Shown here one piece after another: positions 1 to 8,243 of a stretch of 64,000 bases of DNA. The stretch is taken from contig DAOUGI010000101.1 in NCBI GenBank assembly GCA_034429215.1, forward strand, positions 1-64,000, given 5' to 3'. The translations under genes were made by a program, and so were the position numbers. The stretch's first letter is position 1; the number at the start of each line of letters is the position of its first letter. The notes beneath the pieces were generated by a model that worked only from the letters and a program-made list of their open reading frames with translations, was not told where the DNA came from and ran no database searches. This DNA comes from JAFGOG01 sp034429215 (GTDB lineage Bacteria > Chloroflexota > Anaerolineae > JAAYZQ01).

Positions 1-73
<73 letters not shown>

Positions 74-84
74 ACAGGTCTGCT

Positions 85-113
85 ATTATACCTGCTTCAC
101 CCTGGACTGTCAA
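85..113 (-). promoter_or_regulatory. Promoter of tRNA-Lys
   Basis: On the minus strand TTGACA (113-108), a 17-nt spacer and TATAAT (90-85) match the vegetative consensus exactly. The predicted start is about 5 nt before the mature tRNA 5' end. Confidence 0.9.
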
Positions 114-188
114 ACCGGGAGCAATCAGCAGTCAGAGGGAGTGTGTTTCAGGATTGTGGGTAGGTATTTGTAGGGTAAGATCTCCCCC

Positions 189-263
189 TGCCACCTTCCA
201 GGTGGCACTGAACAGCGGTCACCCCAACCCCTGCCACCCTGTGGGTGGCACTGTACAGCGGTC
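189..263. repeat. Two copies of a 32-nt hairpin repeat
   Basis: Copies at 189-220 and 232-263 each have a stem TGCCACC(T/C)-N3-(A/G)GGTGGCA followed by CTG(A/T)ACAGCGGTC. Related copies occur at 36160-36191 and 41878-41909. A CTCCCC-CAA-GGGGAG inverted repeat follows at about 265-279. The short open frames here look like repeat by-products, and I see no gene between 74 and 357. Confidence 0.75.
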
Positions 264-305
264 TCCCCCAAGGGGAGAGGGGCACGTCAGAGGCAGGCTC
301 GGGGG

Positions 306-337
306 GAAAAAGGAGGGGTGGACGGCCGTCCACCCCC
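306..337 (-). terminator. Terminator downstream of the csp-slyD operon
   Basis: A perfect 20-bp palindrome (316-335, GGGTGGACGGCCGTCCACCC) lies 22 nt after the FKBP stop codon. On the minus strand it is followed by CTCCTTTTTCC, a U-rich tract expected of an intrinsic terminator. Confidence 0.7.
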
Positions 338-357
338 ACAGTTAAAACGTATGACGA

Positions 358-843
358 CTAGTCATGCACGTGATCGTGCTCTAGCTCTTCGGCGGTCGCC
401 GGGCGGATGCCGACCACTTTAACTTCAAAGTAAAGGACTTCGCCGGCCAGCGGATGGTTAAAGTCGAGCATGACGCTGTCGGGGTTTAGCTCGGCAACGT
501 AGGCATCAAAGACTTCCCCGTCGTCGTCGTGCAGCTCGAGCTCCATCCCTACTTCGAGCTCCATCGTGGGCGGGAACGTATCCCGGGGGAGGAGCTCAAA
601 GGCATCGGCATCCAGCTCGCCATAGCCATCTTCCGGCTGGACCACGACCTCTTTCTTTTGCCCCACGGCCATGCCGTAGAGCGCCTGCTCTAGCCCAGGG
701 ATAATATGGCCGTGCCCCTGGATAAACTCCAGCGGCTCCTGGCCCTCGGACGTGTCGAAAACTTCTGGATCCCCCTCGAGGCGGAGGGTATAGTCAAGAC
801 TGACGACCAGATCGTCGGCAACGGTAAGTGGTTTGTTTGTCAT
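358..843 (-). CDS. SlyD-type FKBP peptidyl-prolyl cis-trans isomerase
   Basis: The 161-residue product is an FKBP-fold prolyl isomerase with an inserted chaperone (IF) flap, as in SlyD. It would speed proline isomerisation in the cytosol. The N-terminal FKBP half (about residues 5-70) has FIQGHGHIIPGLEQAL and MAVGQKKEVVV. The IF segment (about 70-130) includes PEDGYGELD. The second FKBP strand FNHPLAGEVLYFEVKV returns near the C terminus. The end HDHVHD is a short remnant of the His-rich metal tail seen in E. coli SlyD. It lies 12 nt behind the cold-shock gene on the same strand, so the two are probably co-transcribed and form a small folding/RNA-chaperone operon. The Shine-Dalgarno site is weak. 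Confidence 0.9.
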   Translation of the reverse strand: MTNKPLTVADDLVVSLDYTLRLEGDPEVFDTSEGQEPLEFIQGHGHIIPGLEQALYGMAVGQKKEVVVQPEDGYGELDADAFELLPRDTFPPTMELEVGMELELHDDDGEVFDAYVAELNPDSVMLDFNHPLAGEVLYFEVKVVGIRPATAEELEHDHVHD

Positions 844-855
844 CGCGTTGAACGC

Positions 856-1071
856 CTAGATCTTGCGCACGTCGGCGGCGGCCGGCCCTTTGCGGCCTTC
901 CTCGACGGTGAACTCGACGCGCTCGCCTTCATTCAGGGTCTTGAATCCCTGCCCTGAGATGGCCGAATAGTGGACAAAGACGTCGCCCCCACTGTCACGA
1001 GCGATAAAGCCAAAGCCTTTCTGCTCGTTGAACCACTTGACCGCGCCAGTTTCGCGTGTAGGATTGGACAT
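856..1071 (-). CDS. Cold-shock domain protein (CspA family)
   Basis: This 71-residue single OB-fold RNA/ssDNA chaperone contains both nucleic-acid-binding motifs: RNP1-like KGFGFIARD (about 18-26) and RNP2-like VFVHYSAI (about 31-38). The leading GAVKWFNEQKGFGFI is typical of the family. The start was placed at the Met preceded by GGGAG 8 nt upstream. A longer in-frame start would run through the 5' leader and was rejected. The mRNA has a leader of about 130 nt with a strong terminator-like hairpin, from a consensus promoter at 1210-1238. It sits directly upstream of the SlyD-type FKBP gene. Confidence 0.93.
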   Translation of the reverse strand: MSNPTRETGAVKWFNEQKGFGFIARDSGGDVFVHYSAISGQGFKTLNEGERVEFTVEEGRKGPAAADVRKI

Positions 1072-1125
1072 GATTGAATCTCCCTCTCTTTCTGATGCTT
1101 TTGACGTGGAGCCTGCCGGCACGCC

Positions 1126-1166
1126 TGCAAAACAAAACCGCCCAGACTGTGGTAAGACTGGGCGGT
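1126..1166 (-). terminator. Intrinsic terminator of the PBP gene, or attenuator in the csp leader
   Basis: The stem CCGCCCAG/CTGGGCGG (1138-1145 with 1158-1165) is followed on the minus strand by GGTTTTGTTTTGC. It lies after the PBP stop codon but also downstream of the promoter at 1210-1238, so csp transcripts must read through it. Confidence 0.8.
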
Positions 1167-1209
1167 GCTTTAACACTAGCGCAAACAGAGCTTACTACGT
1201 CTGCCCGGC

Positions 1210-1238
1210 AGTTTACCTGACTTGAGCCATTCTGTCAA
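1210..1238 (-). promoter_or_regulatory. Promoter of the csp-slyD operon
   Basis: On the minus strand TTGACA (1238-1233), a 17-nt spacer and TAAACT (1215-1210), just after the PBP stop codon. The predicted start near 1203 gives a leader of about 130 nt that includes the 1138-1165 hairpin. Confidence 0.75.
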
Positions 1239-1263
1239 ATACCGCCGAATTGATGTCAGCCTA

Positions 1264-4140
1264 TTATGGCCGTGGGAAGGGGATGGTGATCACGCCGGTG
1301 GGGGTGATGGTCGGGGTCTCGGTCGGCGGCGGCGGGGTGATGGTCGGCGTCTCGGTGGGCGTCAGGATCGGCGTCTCGGTGGGCGTTGGGGTCTCGGTCG
1401 GCGTGGCGGTGGCGGTGGGCCAGGGCGTGTCGGTGGGCGTGACGGTGAGGGTCGGCCAGGGTGTGTCGGTCGGCGGTATGTTATAGACGTTGACCAAGGC
1501 GCGGACCTCGGCGCTGTGGCCGTATCTGTCGAAAACGACGATACGCAGGGTGTAATCGCGGTTGAACAACGCCCGCACGTCCCACACGGCCAGCAGGCCG
1601 TCGTCGACCGGGGTGTAGATCGGGCCGGCCACCGCCCCCCAGCCGATCGGAGCATTGCCCTCTCCATATTCGACGATATAGTGGTCAAAGTCGGGTATGT
1701 TAGTCCGGCCGTAGATGGACACATCACCGCCCACGGTCTCGCCCGGCGATGGCCGGAAGATGGCTATCTGGGCCGTCCCGATGTGCACCGGGCACAGATC
1801 GGCCGGCGGCTGGGGAATGCCGTGATCGGCGGCCCATTTCTGGCCCTCGGAACCGGGCAGGTAGAAAAAGTAGCGCTCCTCGACAAGCTCGGGCGGGCAG
1901 TACTCGGTCGCCCGGGCATTGGTCGTGGTGTCGATGCGCACCATCTGGTGAAAGTCGTATTCCGGCCCGAGCGGCCCCTGGCCGGCGGCAAAGATCTCTC
2001 TGCGCTTCCGGTCGGCCGGGCAGGCCGGGCTGGGCAGCGAGCCACCGTCGAGGCTGATCTCGATCTCTTCGATGCCGTCCGGCCGGGCGAACTGGCGGGG
2101 CGACGCGCCTTCCAGGGCTTTTTCCATAAAGTTGTGCCAGATCGGCCCCGCGCCGCGCGAGCCGGCCAGGCTCTTCATCGGCGTGTTGTCGGCGTTACCC
2201 ACCCACACACCGGCCACCAACTCGGGCGTATAGCCGACCGTCCAGGCGTCGCGGTAGTCATCGGTGGTGCCGGTCTTGGCCGCAGCCGGCCGCGACAGCT
2301 TGAGCACGCTGTTCTCCCCAAACATCGGGGCGCGGGCCTGGTTGTCGGACAGGATGTCGGTGATCAGATAGGCGTGCTGAGGGCTGATCACCTGCTCGCC
2401 CGCCTGTGGCTGGTACTCTTCGATCACGTTGCCGGCAGAATCCTCGATGCGCAGGATGGCGACCGGCGACACGCGCCGCCCACCGTTGGCAAAGGCGGCA
2501 TAGGCGCCGGCCATTTCCAGCAGTGTCACGTCGCCGCCGCCCAGCGTCAGGCTCAGTCCATACTCGGCCGGCCGGTCCAGCGTGGTGATGCCCATGCGCT
2601 GCGCCTTGTCGAGAAAGCCCGGCAGACCTACGAATTCCAAAGCCTTGACCGCCGGGATGTTGAGCGACTGGGCCAACGCCTGGCGGACCATCACCGGGCC
2701 GTGTTCCTTGCCGTCATAGTTTTTGGGCACGTAGGGGGTGCCGCCGGCGCCCGGCCACGCGGTCGTCACATCCCAGATCATGGTCGACGGGGTCCAGCCC
2801 TTTTCAAAAGCAGCGACGTAGGTGATCGGTTTGATCGACGATCCCGGCTGCTGCAAGGACAGCGCCTCGTTCACCTGGCCATCGATCTCGGCGTTGTTAA
2901 AGTCAGCGCTGCCGACCATGGCCAGGATCTCGCCGGTGTCAGGCTTGAGCGCAATGAGGGCCCCGTTGGTGGCCTTTTGGTCCTGGAGTGTCGCCACGTG
3001 GGCGGCGACCTCTTGCTGGGCAATCTGCTGCAGGCGTGAGTCCAGGGTAGTGGTCACACGCAGTCCGCTGCGGTACAGCACGTCGGCGCCATACTTTTGC
3101 TCCAGTATCTGGTGGATCCAGACGACATAGTGGGGCGCCTGCACATCCAGCCGGAGCGGCTGGAGCTTGATCTCCTCAGCCTTGGCTGCTTCAGCTTCGG
3201 CAGTGGTGATATAGCCTTCCTCGGCCATCAGGGTGAGCACCACCGCCTGGCGGCGCTTGGCCTTTTCCAGGTCGGTGTACGGGTCCCAATAGGCCGGCGC
3301 CTGGGGCAGTCCGGCCAGCATGGCCGCCTCGGCCAGGGTCAGATCGCTCGGTTTTTTGCTGAAATAGGTCTCGGACGCGGCGCCGATACCGTAGGCCAGG
3401 TGGCCATAGTTGATTTCGTTGACATAGATCTCCAGGATTTCTTGCTTGGAGTAGCGCCGGCTGATCTCCGAGGCGAGGACCGCCTCGCGTATCTTGCGGG
3501 AAAGCGTTTGCTGGGTGCGCTCTTCGGGCGACAGCAGCACCAGCTTGACCAACTGCTGGGGGATGGTGCTGCCGCCGGAGACGATGCCGCCCCCTTTGAC
3601 ATTCAGGACCACGGCGCGGATGATGCTGATTGGGTCGACGCCGGGGTGCTGCCAGAAGCGGCCGTCCTCGGTGGCGACGGTGGCGTTGATCAGGTAGGGC
3701 GATATCCGCTCATAGGGAACCAGGATACGCCGGCCGCTCTCGGGGTCAAAGATCTCGTACAATAGCCGGCCGTCGCGGTCATAGATCTCGGTGTTGATAA
3801 AGCTGGCCGCCCGGCTGCTCAGCGCCTCGGGGGCCGGCAGGCTGCGGGCGATGACGAGGTAGCCGCCGACCGCCAGGCAGATCCCGAGGGTAAAGACCAG
3901 GACAAAGATGAGCACCCCGACGAGAAAGGCCGAGGCGGCGCTCGACCGCTTGCGGGCGGGCTGCGGGCTGCTCGGGCCCTGTGGCGGAGCCACCGGCGGG
4001 GGGGGCACGACGCGCGGGTCGCGATAGGACGGCCGGTTGGGAGGAGGGGTGGGCGAAACTGCCCACGTGGGTGTCGGCCTGGCCGCCGGCTGCTGCGGTT
4101 CATATCCGGCGGACGGTTTTTTACGATAATCCTGTGTCAT
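1264..4140 (-). CDS. Class A penicillin-binding protein (bifunctional transglycosylase/transpeptidase)
   Basis: This 958-residue enzyme polymerises lipid II and cross-links peptidoglycan outside the membrane. A Pro-rich cytosolic tail (1-68) precedes one transmembrane helix (about 70-97). The GT51 transglycosylase shows ATEDGRFWQHPG (catalytic Glu about 158), GGSTIPQQLVK (about 189-199) and RKIREAVLASEISRRYSKQE. The transpeptidase domain has SSIK (Ser434, Lys437), SLN (492-494) and KTGT (622-625). The last 70 or so residues are a low-complexity Thr/Pro tail of TPTDTPWPT and TPTETP units, probably a wall-spanning linker. It is a single gene with SD AAGGTGA four bases before ATG. The subfamily (PBP1A versus PBP1C) is not certain. 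Confidence 0.95.
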   Translation of the reverse strand: MTQDYRKKPSAGYEPQQPAARPTPTWAVSPTPPPNRPSYRDPRVVPPPPVAPPQGPSSPQPARKRSSAASAFLVGVLIFVLVFTLGICLAVGGYLVIARSLPAPEALSSRAASFINTEIYDRDGRLLYEIFDPESGRRILVPYERISPYLINATVATEDGRFWQHPGVDPISIIRAVVLNVKGGGIVSGGSTIPQQLVKLVLLSPEERTQQTLSRKIREAVLASEISRRYSKQEILEIYVNEINYGHLAYGIGAASETYFSKKPSDLTLAEAAMLAGLPQAPAYWDPYTDLEKAKRRQAVVLTLMAEEGYITTAEAEAAKAEEIKLQPLRLDVQAPHYVVWIHQILEQKYGADVLYRSGLRVTTTLDSRLQQIAQQEVAAHVATLQDQKATNGALIALKPDTGEILAMVGSADFNNAEIDGQVNEALSLQQPGSSIKPITYVAAFEKGWTPSTMIWDVTTAWPGAGGTPYVPKNYDGKEHGPVMVRQALAQSLNIPAVKALEFVGLPGFLDKAQRMGITTLDRPAEYGLSLTLGGGDVTLLEMAGAYAAFANGGRRVSPVAILRIEDSAGNVIEEYQPQAGEQVISPQHAYLITDILSDNQARAPMFGENSVLKLSRPAAAKTGTTDDYRDAWTVGYTPELVAGVWVGNADNTPMKSLAGSRGAGPIWHNFMEKALEGASPRQFARPDGIEEIEISLDGGSLPSPACPADRKRREIFAAGQGPLGPEYDFHQMVRIDTTTNARATEYCPPELVEERYFFYLPGSEGQKWAADHGIPQPPADLCPVHIGTAQIAIFRPSPGETVGGDVSIYGRTNIPDFDHYIVEYGEGNAPIGWGAVAGPIYTPVDDGLLAVWDVRALFNRDYTLRIVVFDRYGHSAEVRALVNVYNIPPTDTPWPTLTVTPTDTPWPTATATPTETPTPTETPILTPTETPTITPPPPTETPTITPTGVITIPFPRP

Positions 4141-4221
4141 CCATTCACCTTGTTTTTTGCTACTGCTAACCGCTTACTAGACGCGTACGGGCCGCCGGTA
4201 GTTCCCATCACCCCACGGACC

Positions 4222-4250
4222 TTGAGCCGGGGCCTGCTTTGTGCTATAAT
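4222..4250 (+). promoter_or_regulatory. Promoter of the Trm112-like gene
   Basis: TTGAGC (4222-4227), a 17-nt spacer and a perfect TATAAT (4245-4250), ending 30 nt before the start codon. Confidence 0.85.
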
Positions 4251-4280
4251 AGCCGGCAACCATCCCATTGTGGAGGAACC

Positions 4281-4520
4281 ATGGTCAGCCAGGAACTGTT
4301 GAAAATTCTGCGGTGCCCATACTGCGTCGGCGGCCCGACGCGCAAGCAGGGCTCGGACCCCGGCCGGCTAGAGCTGGTCAAAGGCGCGTGGCTGGTGTGC
4401 CAGGAGCCCGACTGCGGCCGCAAATACCCGATCATCGACGGCATTCCACGCATGTTGATCGAGGTCGGCGACAAGTATATCAACACGCCGGTTGAGGGAC
4501 TGGGCGAGCCGCAGGAGTAA
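4281..4520 (+). CDS. Trm112/YcaR-like zinc-ribbon protein
   Basis: This 79-residue protein resembles the Trm112 (UPF0434/YcaR) family, small zinc-ribbon proteins that stabilise methyltransferases in eukaryotes; the bacterial role is unclear. It begins LLKILRCPYC with the first Cys pair, then CQEPDCGRKYPIIDGIPRML, the usual Trm112 strand order. The acidic insertion KGAWLVCQEPDCG is slightly longer than in YcaR. The start is set by GGAGG at 4272-4276 and by the promoter, whose start site lies near 4257. It is monocistronic and converges with the RNase Z gene. Confidence 0.85.
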   Translation: MVSQELLKILRCPYCVGGPTRKQGSDPGRLELVKGAWLVCQEPDCGRKYPIIDGIPRMLIEVGDKYINTPVEGLGEPQE

Positions 4521-4556
4521 TCGGCGCCAGGGTGGGGACGCCCTGCCCCGCGCATG

Positions 4557-5501
4557 TCAGGTATCACGCCCAACCTGGGCCAGCGGCACGTCCCGTCGGA
4601 TCTGAAAGTGGTCCAGGTCGCGGGCCACGACGGTGTTGGCAAAGATCGGCCTGGCTTCCTCCAGTATCTCCCGCTCGCTGTAGCGCCGGGAGAGGTGGTA
4701 CAGGATCAGCGTTTCCACCCCGGCGGCCACAGCCAGCTCGGCGACCTGCCGGGCAGTGAGGTGACCATACTCACGGGCGGCGTCGGCTTCCAGGCTGGTG
4801 TAGGTCGATTCGATGGCCAGGGCCTGCGCGCCGCGGATAGGGTCCACCAGGTCGTCGGTGCGCGAGGCGTCGCCGACAAAGGCGAACTTGCAGCCAGGCC
4901 GGGATGGGCCCAGCACCTCTTCGGGCTGGATCGTCCGGCCATCGGCCAGGGTCACCGGCAGGCCGCGCACCAAGCGCGCCCGCTCCGGGCCGGCGGGCAC
5001 CCCTAACTCTTCCGCTTTCTCCACTAAGAAGGGCCGTCGCTCCTTCTCCCGGAAGATATAGCCAAAGTTATCGGGCCCGCGGTGGGTCACCGGGAAGCAG
5101 GACAACTCGAACGTGTCGTCGGCCATGATCGGGCCGGGCTTGAGGTCGATCAGCTCGATGCGGATTGGCGGCTGGTAACGGCCAAAGACGATGCCCATCA
5201 GCGCCTGGACCCGGTCGAGCGCCCACCTGCCGCCATAGATCTCCATGTGGTCGATCATCTCCCAGCGGGCAAAGGTGGAGGCCAGGCCGGCCAGACCCAA
5301 AATGTGGTCCAGGTGGCCGTGGGTCAGCAGGATCTTGTCCAGGCGGCGGAACCCGAGCCCGCTGCGCAGCAGTTGGCGCTGGGTGCCCTCGCCGCAGTCG
5401 ATCATAAAGCGGTACTCGTTGTACATAACGATCGCCGACGGCAGCCCACGCTGGATCGACGGCGCCGAGGCCGATGTGCCGAGAAAGACGAGCTCAAACA
5501 T
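4557..5501 (-). CDS. rnz: Ribonuclease Z (tRNA 3'-processing endonuclease)
   Basis: This 314-residue metallo-beta-lactamase-fold nuclease removes the 3' trailer from tRNA precursors. The N terminus FELVFLGTSASAPS and the zinc motif LTHGHLDHILGL (His61, His63, Asp65, His66) identify it. A family-specific exosite-like stretch and the later FVGDASRTDDLV and LILYHLSRRYSEREILEEA (third and fourth metal-binding segments) follow. The length matches bacterial short-form RNase Z. The ATG lies only six bases after a TACAAT -10 box, so the mRNA is probably leaderless. Confidence 0.95.
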   Translation of the reverse strand: MFELVFLGTSASAPSIQRGLPSAIVMYNEYRFMIDCGEGTQRQLLRSGLGFRRLDKILLTHGHLDHILGLAGLASTFARWEMIDHMEIYGGRWALDRVQALMGIVFGRYQPPIRIELIDLKPGPIMADDTFELSCFPVTHRGPDNFGYIFREKERRPFLVEKAEELGVPAGPERARLVRGLPVTLADGRTIQPEEVLGPSRPGCKFAFVGDASRTDDLVDPIRGAQALAIESTYTSLEADAAREYGHLTARQVAELAVAAGVETLILYHLSRRYSEREILEEARPIFANTVVARDLDHFQIRRDVPLAQVGRDT

Positions 5502-5507
5502 GGGGGG

Positions 5508-5537
5508 ATTGTAACACAGAAGAGGACCGCCTGTCCA
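5508..5537 (-). promoter_or_regulatory. Promoter of rnz (leaderless)
   Basis: On the minus strand TGGACA (5537-5532), an 18-nt spacer and TACAAT (5513-5508), then six C residues and the rnz ATG at 5501. Transcription should start at or within a base or two of the start codon. Confidence 0.75.
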
Positions 5538-5574
5538 GTTTCGACCGGCTTGACTCTAATGTACCGCCAATTCT

Positions 5575-5603
5575 TTGCCCTGTGGTTCGATTACTGCTAT
5601 AAT
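5575..5603 (+). promoter_or_regulatory. Promoter of pyk
   Basis: TTGCCC (5575-5580), a 17-nt spacer and TATAAT (5598-5603). The pyk start codon is 29 nt downstream, with SD GAGAGG in between. Confidence 0.85.
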
Positions 5604-5632
5604 GCAAGGGCACCGCACTTGAGAGGTATGCC

Positions 5633-7063
5633 ATGATCCGAACCAAGATCGTCTGCACCCTGGGCCCGTCGTCTGACGACGAGGCCACCATCCGCTCCTT
5701 TGTCGAGGCCGGCATGACCGTGGCCCGCATCAACTTTTCGCACGGCAACTATGACGACCACGCCCGGCGCATCGGGCTGGTGCGGCGGGTCGCGGCCGAC
5801 ACAGATCGTGCTGTGGCCATCCTGGCCGATCTGCAAGGACCCAAGCTGCGCGTCGGCGCTCTGCCAGCGGAGGGGGTGGCGCTGGTCGAAGGCCAGACGG
5901 TGACCCTCACCAGCCAGGAGCCGCCCACCGCCCCGGACATTCCATTGCCCCACCCGGAGGTGATCCGCGACGTGCGGCCCGGTGACCGCATCCTATTGGA
6001 CGACGGGCTACTCGAGCTCAAGGTGATCGACCACGATGCAACCAGCCTCCGCGCCCAAGTGGTGGCCGGCGGGGTGCTCACTTCGCGCAAAGGGCTCAGT
6101 CTGCCCCACACCAGCCTAGAGCTGCCGTCGGTCACCGCCAAGGACCAGGCCGACGCCGCTTTTGCACTGGAACAGGAGGTCGATTATTTCGCCCTGTCGT
6201 TTGTCCGCTGCGCCGACGACGTGTGGCACCTGCGCGACTGGCTCCAAGGGCAAGGCGCCGGCACGCCGATCATCGCCAAGATCGAAAAACCGGAGGCGCT
6301 GGACTGCATCGAAGAGATCCTGGCGGTCTCAGACGGGCTGATGGTCGCCCGCGGCGACCTGGGGGTCGAGGCGCCGGCCGAGCTGGTGCCGATCGCCCAG
6401 AAGCGGATCATCCGCGCCTGCAACACGGCCGGCAAGCCGGCCATCACCGCCACCCAGATGCTCGACTCGATGATCCGCAACCCGCGCCCCACGCGCGCCG
6501 AGGCGTCAGACGTGGCCAACGCCATCCTCGACGGATCGGACGCGATTATGCTCTCCGGCGAGACGGCGATGGGCCGCTACCCACTGGCTGCCGTGCAGAT
6601 GATGGCCCGCATCGCCGCTGTAACCGAGCAGAACATACCCTACAACGATTGGCTGCGGCGAACCATGGACGCCGTGTCGGGCAGCGTCACCGATGCCATC
6701 AGCCAGGTGACGTGTGAGATTGCGGCCGAGCTGGGGGCAGCGGCGATCATCACCTCAACCATGACCGGCAGCACCGCACAACAGATCGCCTGCCACCGGC
6801 CGGCCACGCCGATCATCGCCCCCACGCCCAGCCCCAGGACCTTCCGGCAGTTGGCCCTGGTGTGGGGTGTGCAGCCGCTGCTGGTCGACCAATTTTCCGA
6901 CACCGATACGATGATCCGCACCGCGGTCGAGGCGGCGCGCGGGCGAGGGCTGGTCCAGGACGGCGACCTGGCGATCATTACCGCCGGGGTGCCGGTAGGC
7001 GGTGCGGGGCTGACCAACATGATCAAGGTCCACCAGGTAGGCGAGGAGAAGGGCTGGCGATGA
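5633..7063 (+). CDS. pyk: Pyruvate kinase
   Basis: This 476-residue glycolytic enzyme transfers phosphate from phosphoenolpyruvate to ADP. It starts with the signature TKIVCTLGPSSDDEATI. It contains ARINFSHGNYDDH, the active-site segment PIIAKIEKPEAL with the catalytic Lys, MVARGDLGVE and AITATQMLDSMIRNPRPTRAE. The C-terminal allosteric domain has AAAIITSTMTGSTAQQ. Length is normal for a form without the extra C-terminal PEP-synthase-like domain. Its TGA overlaps the ATG of the following HAD gene in ATGA. Confidence 0.97.
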   Translation: MIRTKIVCTLGPSSDDEATIRSFVEAGMTVARINFSHGNYDDHARRIGLVRRVAADTDRAVAILADLQGPKLRVGALPAEGVALVEGQTVTLTSQEPPTAPDIPLPHPEVIRDVRPGDRILLDDGLLELKVIDHDATSLRAQVVAGGVLTSRKGLSLPHTSLELPSVTAKDQADAAFALEQEVDYFALSFVRCADDVWHLRDWLQGQGAGTPIIAKIEKPEALDCIEEILAVSDGLMVARGDLGVEAPAELVPIAQKRIIRACNTAGKPAITATQMLDSMIRNPRPTRAEASDVANAILDGSDAIMLSGETAMGRYPLAAVQMMARIAAVTEQNIPYNDWLRRTMDAVSGSVTDAISQVTCEIAAELGAAAIITSTMTGSTAQQIACHRPATPIIAPTPSPRTFRQLALVWGVQPLLVDQFSDTDTMIRTAVEAARGRGLVQDGDLAIITAGVPVGGAGLTNMIKVHQVGEEKGWR

Positions 7064-7770
7064 GCCGCTACGATGCGGTCCTTTTCGACCTGGGCTACAC
7101 GTTGATCCATTTCGAGCCAGAGCAGGAGGTCATCATCCAAGAGGCTCTGCGGGCCGCCGGCGTGGAGCGATCGACCGACGATATCCAGGCGGCGATGCAG
7201 GCCGGCTGGAGTGACTATTACCGCAACATGGCGACGGCGACCTTTCCGGCCACCGAGGAATACGATAACCAGGCCCAGGAAATGCTCCATCGGACCTTGC
7301 TGGCCTGCCTTGGCCTTGACGGCAAAGAGGCCTCGACGGCATATGCCGTCGCCCTCGAGTCCTGGTTCAGCCGTCCCGGCGTCCTGCGGCTCTACCCCGA
7401 GGTGACGGAGGTGCTCGACCGGCTTGTCGCCGAGGGTTACCGGTTGGGCATCGTCTCCAACTGGAGCTGGAACCTGCGCCAGCGGGTGGCCCAGGTCGGG
7501 CTGGACGGTTACATGGAGCTGATATGGGGCTCGGCCTACGCCGGCTGCCACAAGCCACACCCCGGCATCTTTCGCCAGGCGTTGGGACAGATGACGCTGT
7601 CGCCCGGCCAGGCTCTGTACGTGGGCGACAACTATGCGCACGACGTCGCCGGCGCCCACAATGCCGGACTGGACGTCGTCCTGGTGGACCGCAAAGGGGC
7701 AGCCGGCGTGACGGATTGCCCTGTGATCGGCGATCTGCGAGGGCTGTTTGACTTGTTGACCGCCAGTTGA
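7060..7770 (+). CDS. HAD-family hydrolase
   Basis: This 236-residue haloacid-dehalogenase-type phosphatase is translationally coupled to pyruvate kinase through an ATGA overlap, which fixes the start. Motif I is LFDLGYTLIHFE; the first Asp would be the nucleophile, but the usual second Asp (DxD) is Gly-Tyr here, as in several HAD phosphatase-like proteins. Motif II is GIVSNWSWNLR, motif III Lys is in AGCHKPHPGIFRQAL, and motif IV is ALYVGDNYAHDVAGAHNAGL. A helical cap lies at about 15-85. The substrate is unknown; coupling to pyk suggests clean-up of a phosphorylated metabolite, which is only inference. Confidence 0.85.
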   Translation: MSRYDAVLFDLGYTLIHFEPEQEVIIQEALRAAGVERSTDDIQAAMQAGWSDYYRNMATATFPATEEYDNQAQEMLHRTLLACLGLDGKEASTAYAVALESWFSRPGVLRLYPEVTEVLDRLVAEGYRLGIVSNWSWNLRQRVAQVGLDGYMELIWGSAYAGCHKPHPGIFRQALGQMTLSPGQALYVGDNYAHDVAGAHNAGLDVVLVDRKGAAGVTDCPVIGDLRGLFDLLTAS

Positions 7771-8011
7771 TATTTGCACCCATCTCCGCCAGGAGAAGCC
7801 TGCTTTTCGGCCTATTATCTGCTGTTTGGGCCGGCCATGAACCGTGGCTGCCGCCGTGGCCATTCTTGTCCAAGTACTCTCCCTTCCAAATAGCGTCCAT
7901 CAATGGGGCCATAGCCTCTTCATAGGCGATCGACCCATCACGGTACTCCAGGTCCATTAGCGCTTGCTGCGCGGCCAGAGCAGTCCCCCGCTCGCGTCAA
8001 ATGGTCGCCAT
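7771..8011 (-). pseudogene. Possible decayed small gene, unrecognised
   Basis: On the minus strand a frame beginning MATI is interrupted at once by TGA (7999-7997), then reads about 75 residues of protein-like sequence such as ALMDLEYRDGSIAYEEAM and WKGEYLDKNGH, and runs into the HAD gene antisense. The stop lies inside one arm of the 7996-8119 inverted-repeat element, so the gene may have been broken by its insertion. There is no RBS and no recognised family. It could also be chance. Nothing else gene-like is seen in 7771-8243. Confidence 0.2.
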
Positions 8012-8119
8012 GTCCCTGTGGGACACCACAAAGCACAAAAACCTTTGACGTGATGTCAACACCCGGCGGTGGGCGTGCTGTAGCACCGCGTGCTGCACGC
8101 CCAGCCGATCCCATTTGAC
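7996..8119. repeat. 124-bp element with terminal inverted repeats (MITE-like)
   Basis: GTCAAATGG (7996-8004) and its exact reverse complement CCATTTGAC (8111-8119) bound a structured segment. Inside are TTGAC-N5-GTCAA (8045-8059) and a long hairpin at 8071-8102, GGGCGTGC(TGT)AGCAC-CGC-GTGCTGCACGCCC. The right arm runs into the -35 box of the ssb promoter. A small non-coding RNA or a MITE would both fit. Confidence 0.45.
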
Positions 8120-8143
8120 TACTCGCCGGTTGTATGCTACAAT
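8115..8143 (+). promoter_or_regulatory. Promoter of ssb
   Basis: TTGACT (8115-8120), a 17-nt spacer and TACAAT (8138-8143). The -35 hexamer overlaps the right arm of the 124-bp inverted-repeat element. The leader to the ssb start codon is about 90 nt. Confidence 0.8.
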
Positions 8144-8243
8144 CTAGTAGAGTTGTGGCTACCAGGGGAACGCTAGTTGTTTTGTGTACCGTTCCACTTG
8201 CGGTAAGATAATATCACCCTATCTCACGGAAGGAGGCAAATCC

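Noticed and set aside
1222..3039. Long plus-strand open frame of 605 codons
   Set aside because: It is antisense to the PBP gene, has no family features and is Arg/Gly/Asp-rich, as expected from a high-GC shadow frame.
7367..7957. Minus-strand 196-codon frame
   Set aside because: Most of it is antisense to the HAD gene; only the part beyond 7771 looked protein-like and is listed as a doubtful remnant.
7984..8011. Second candidate selenocysteine TGA after MATI in the 7771-8011 frame
   Set aside because: Only four codons precede the TGA, there is no RBS or known family, and no hairpin meets the SECIS distance rules. The stop lies in a repeat arm.
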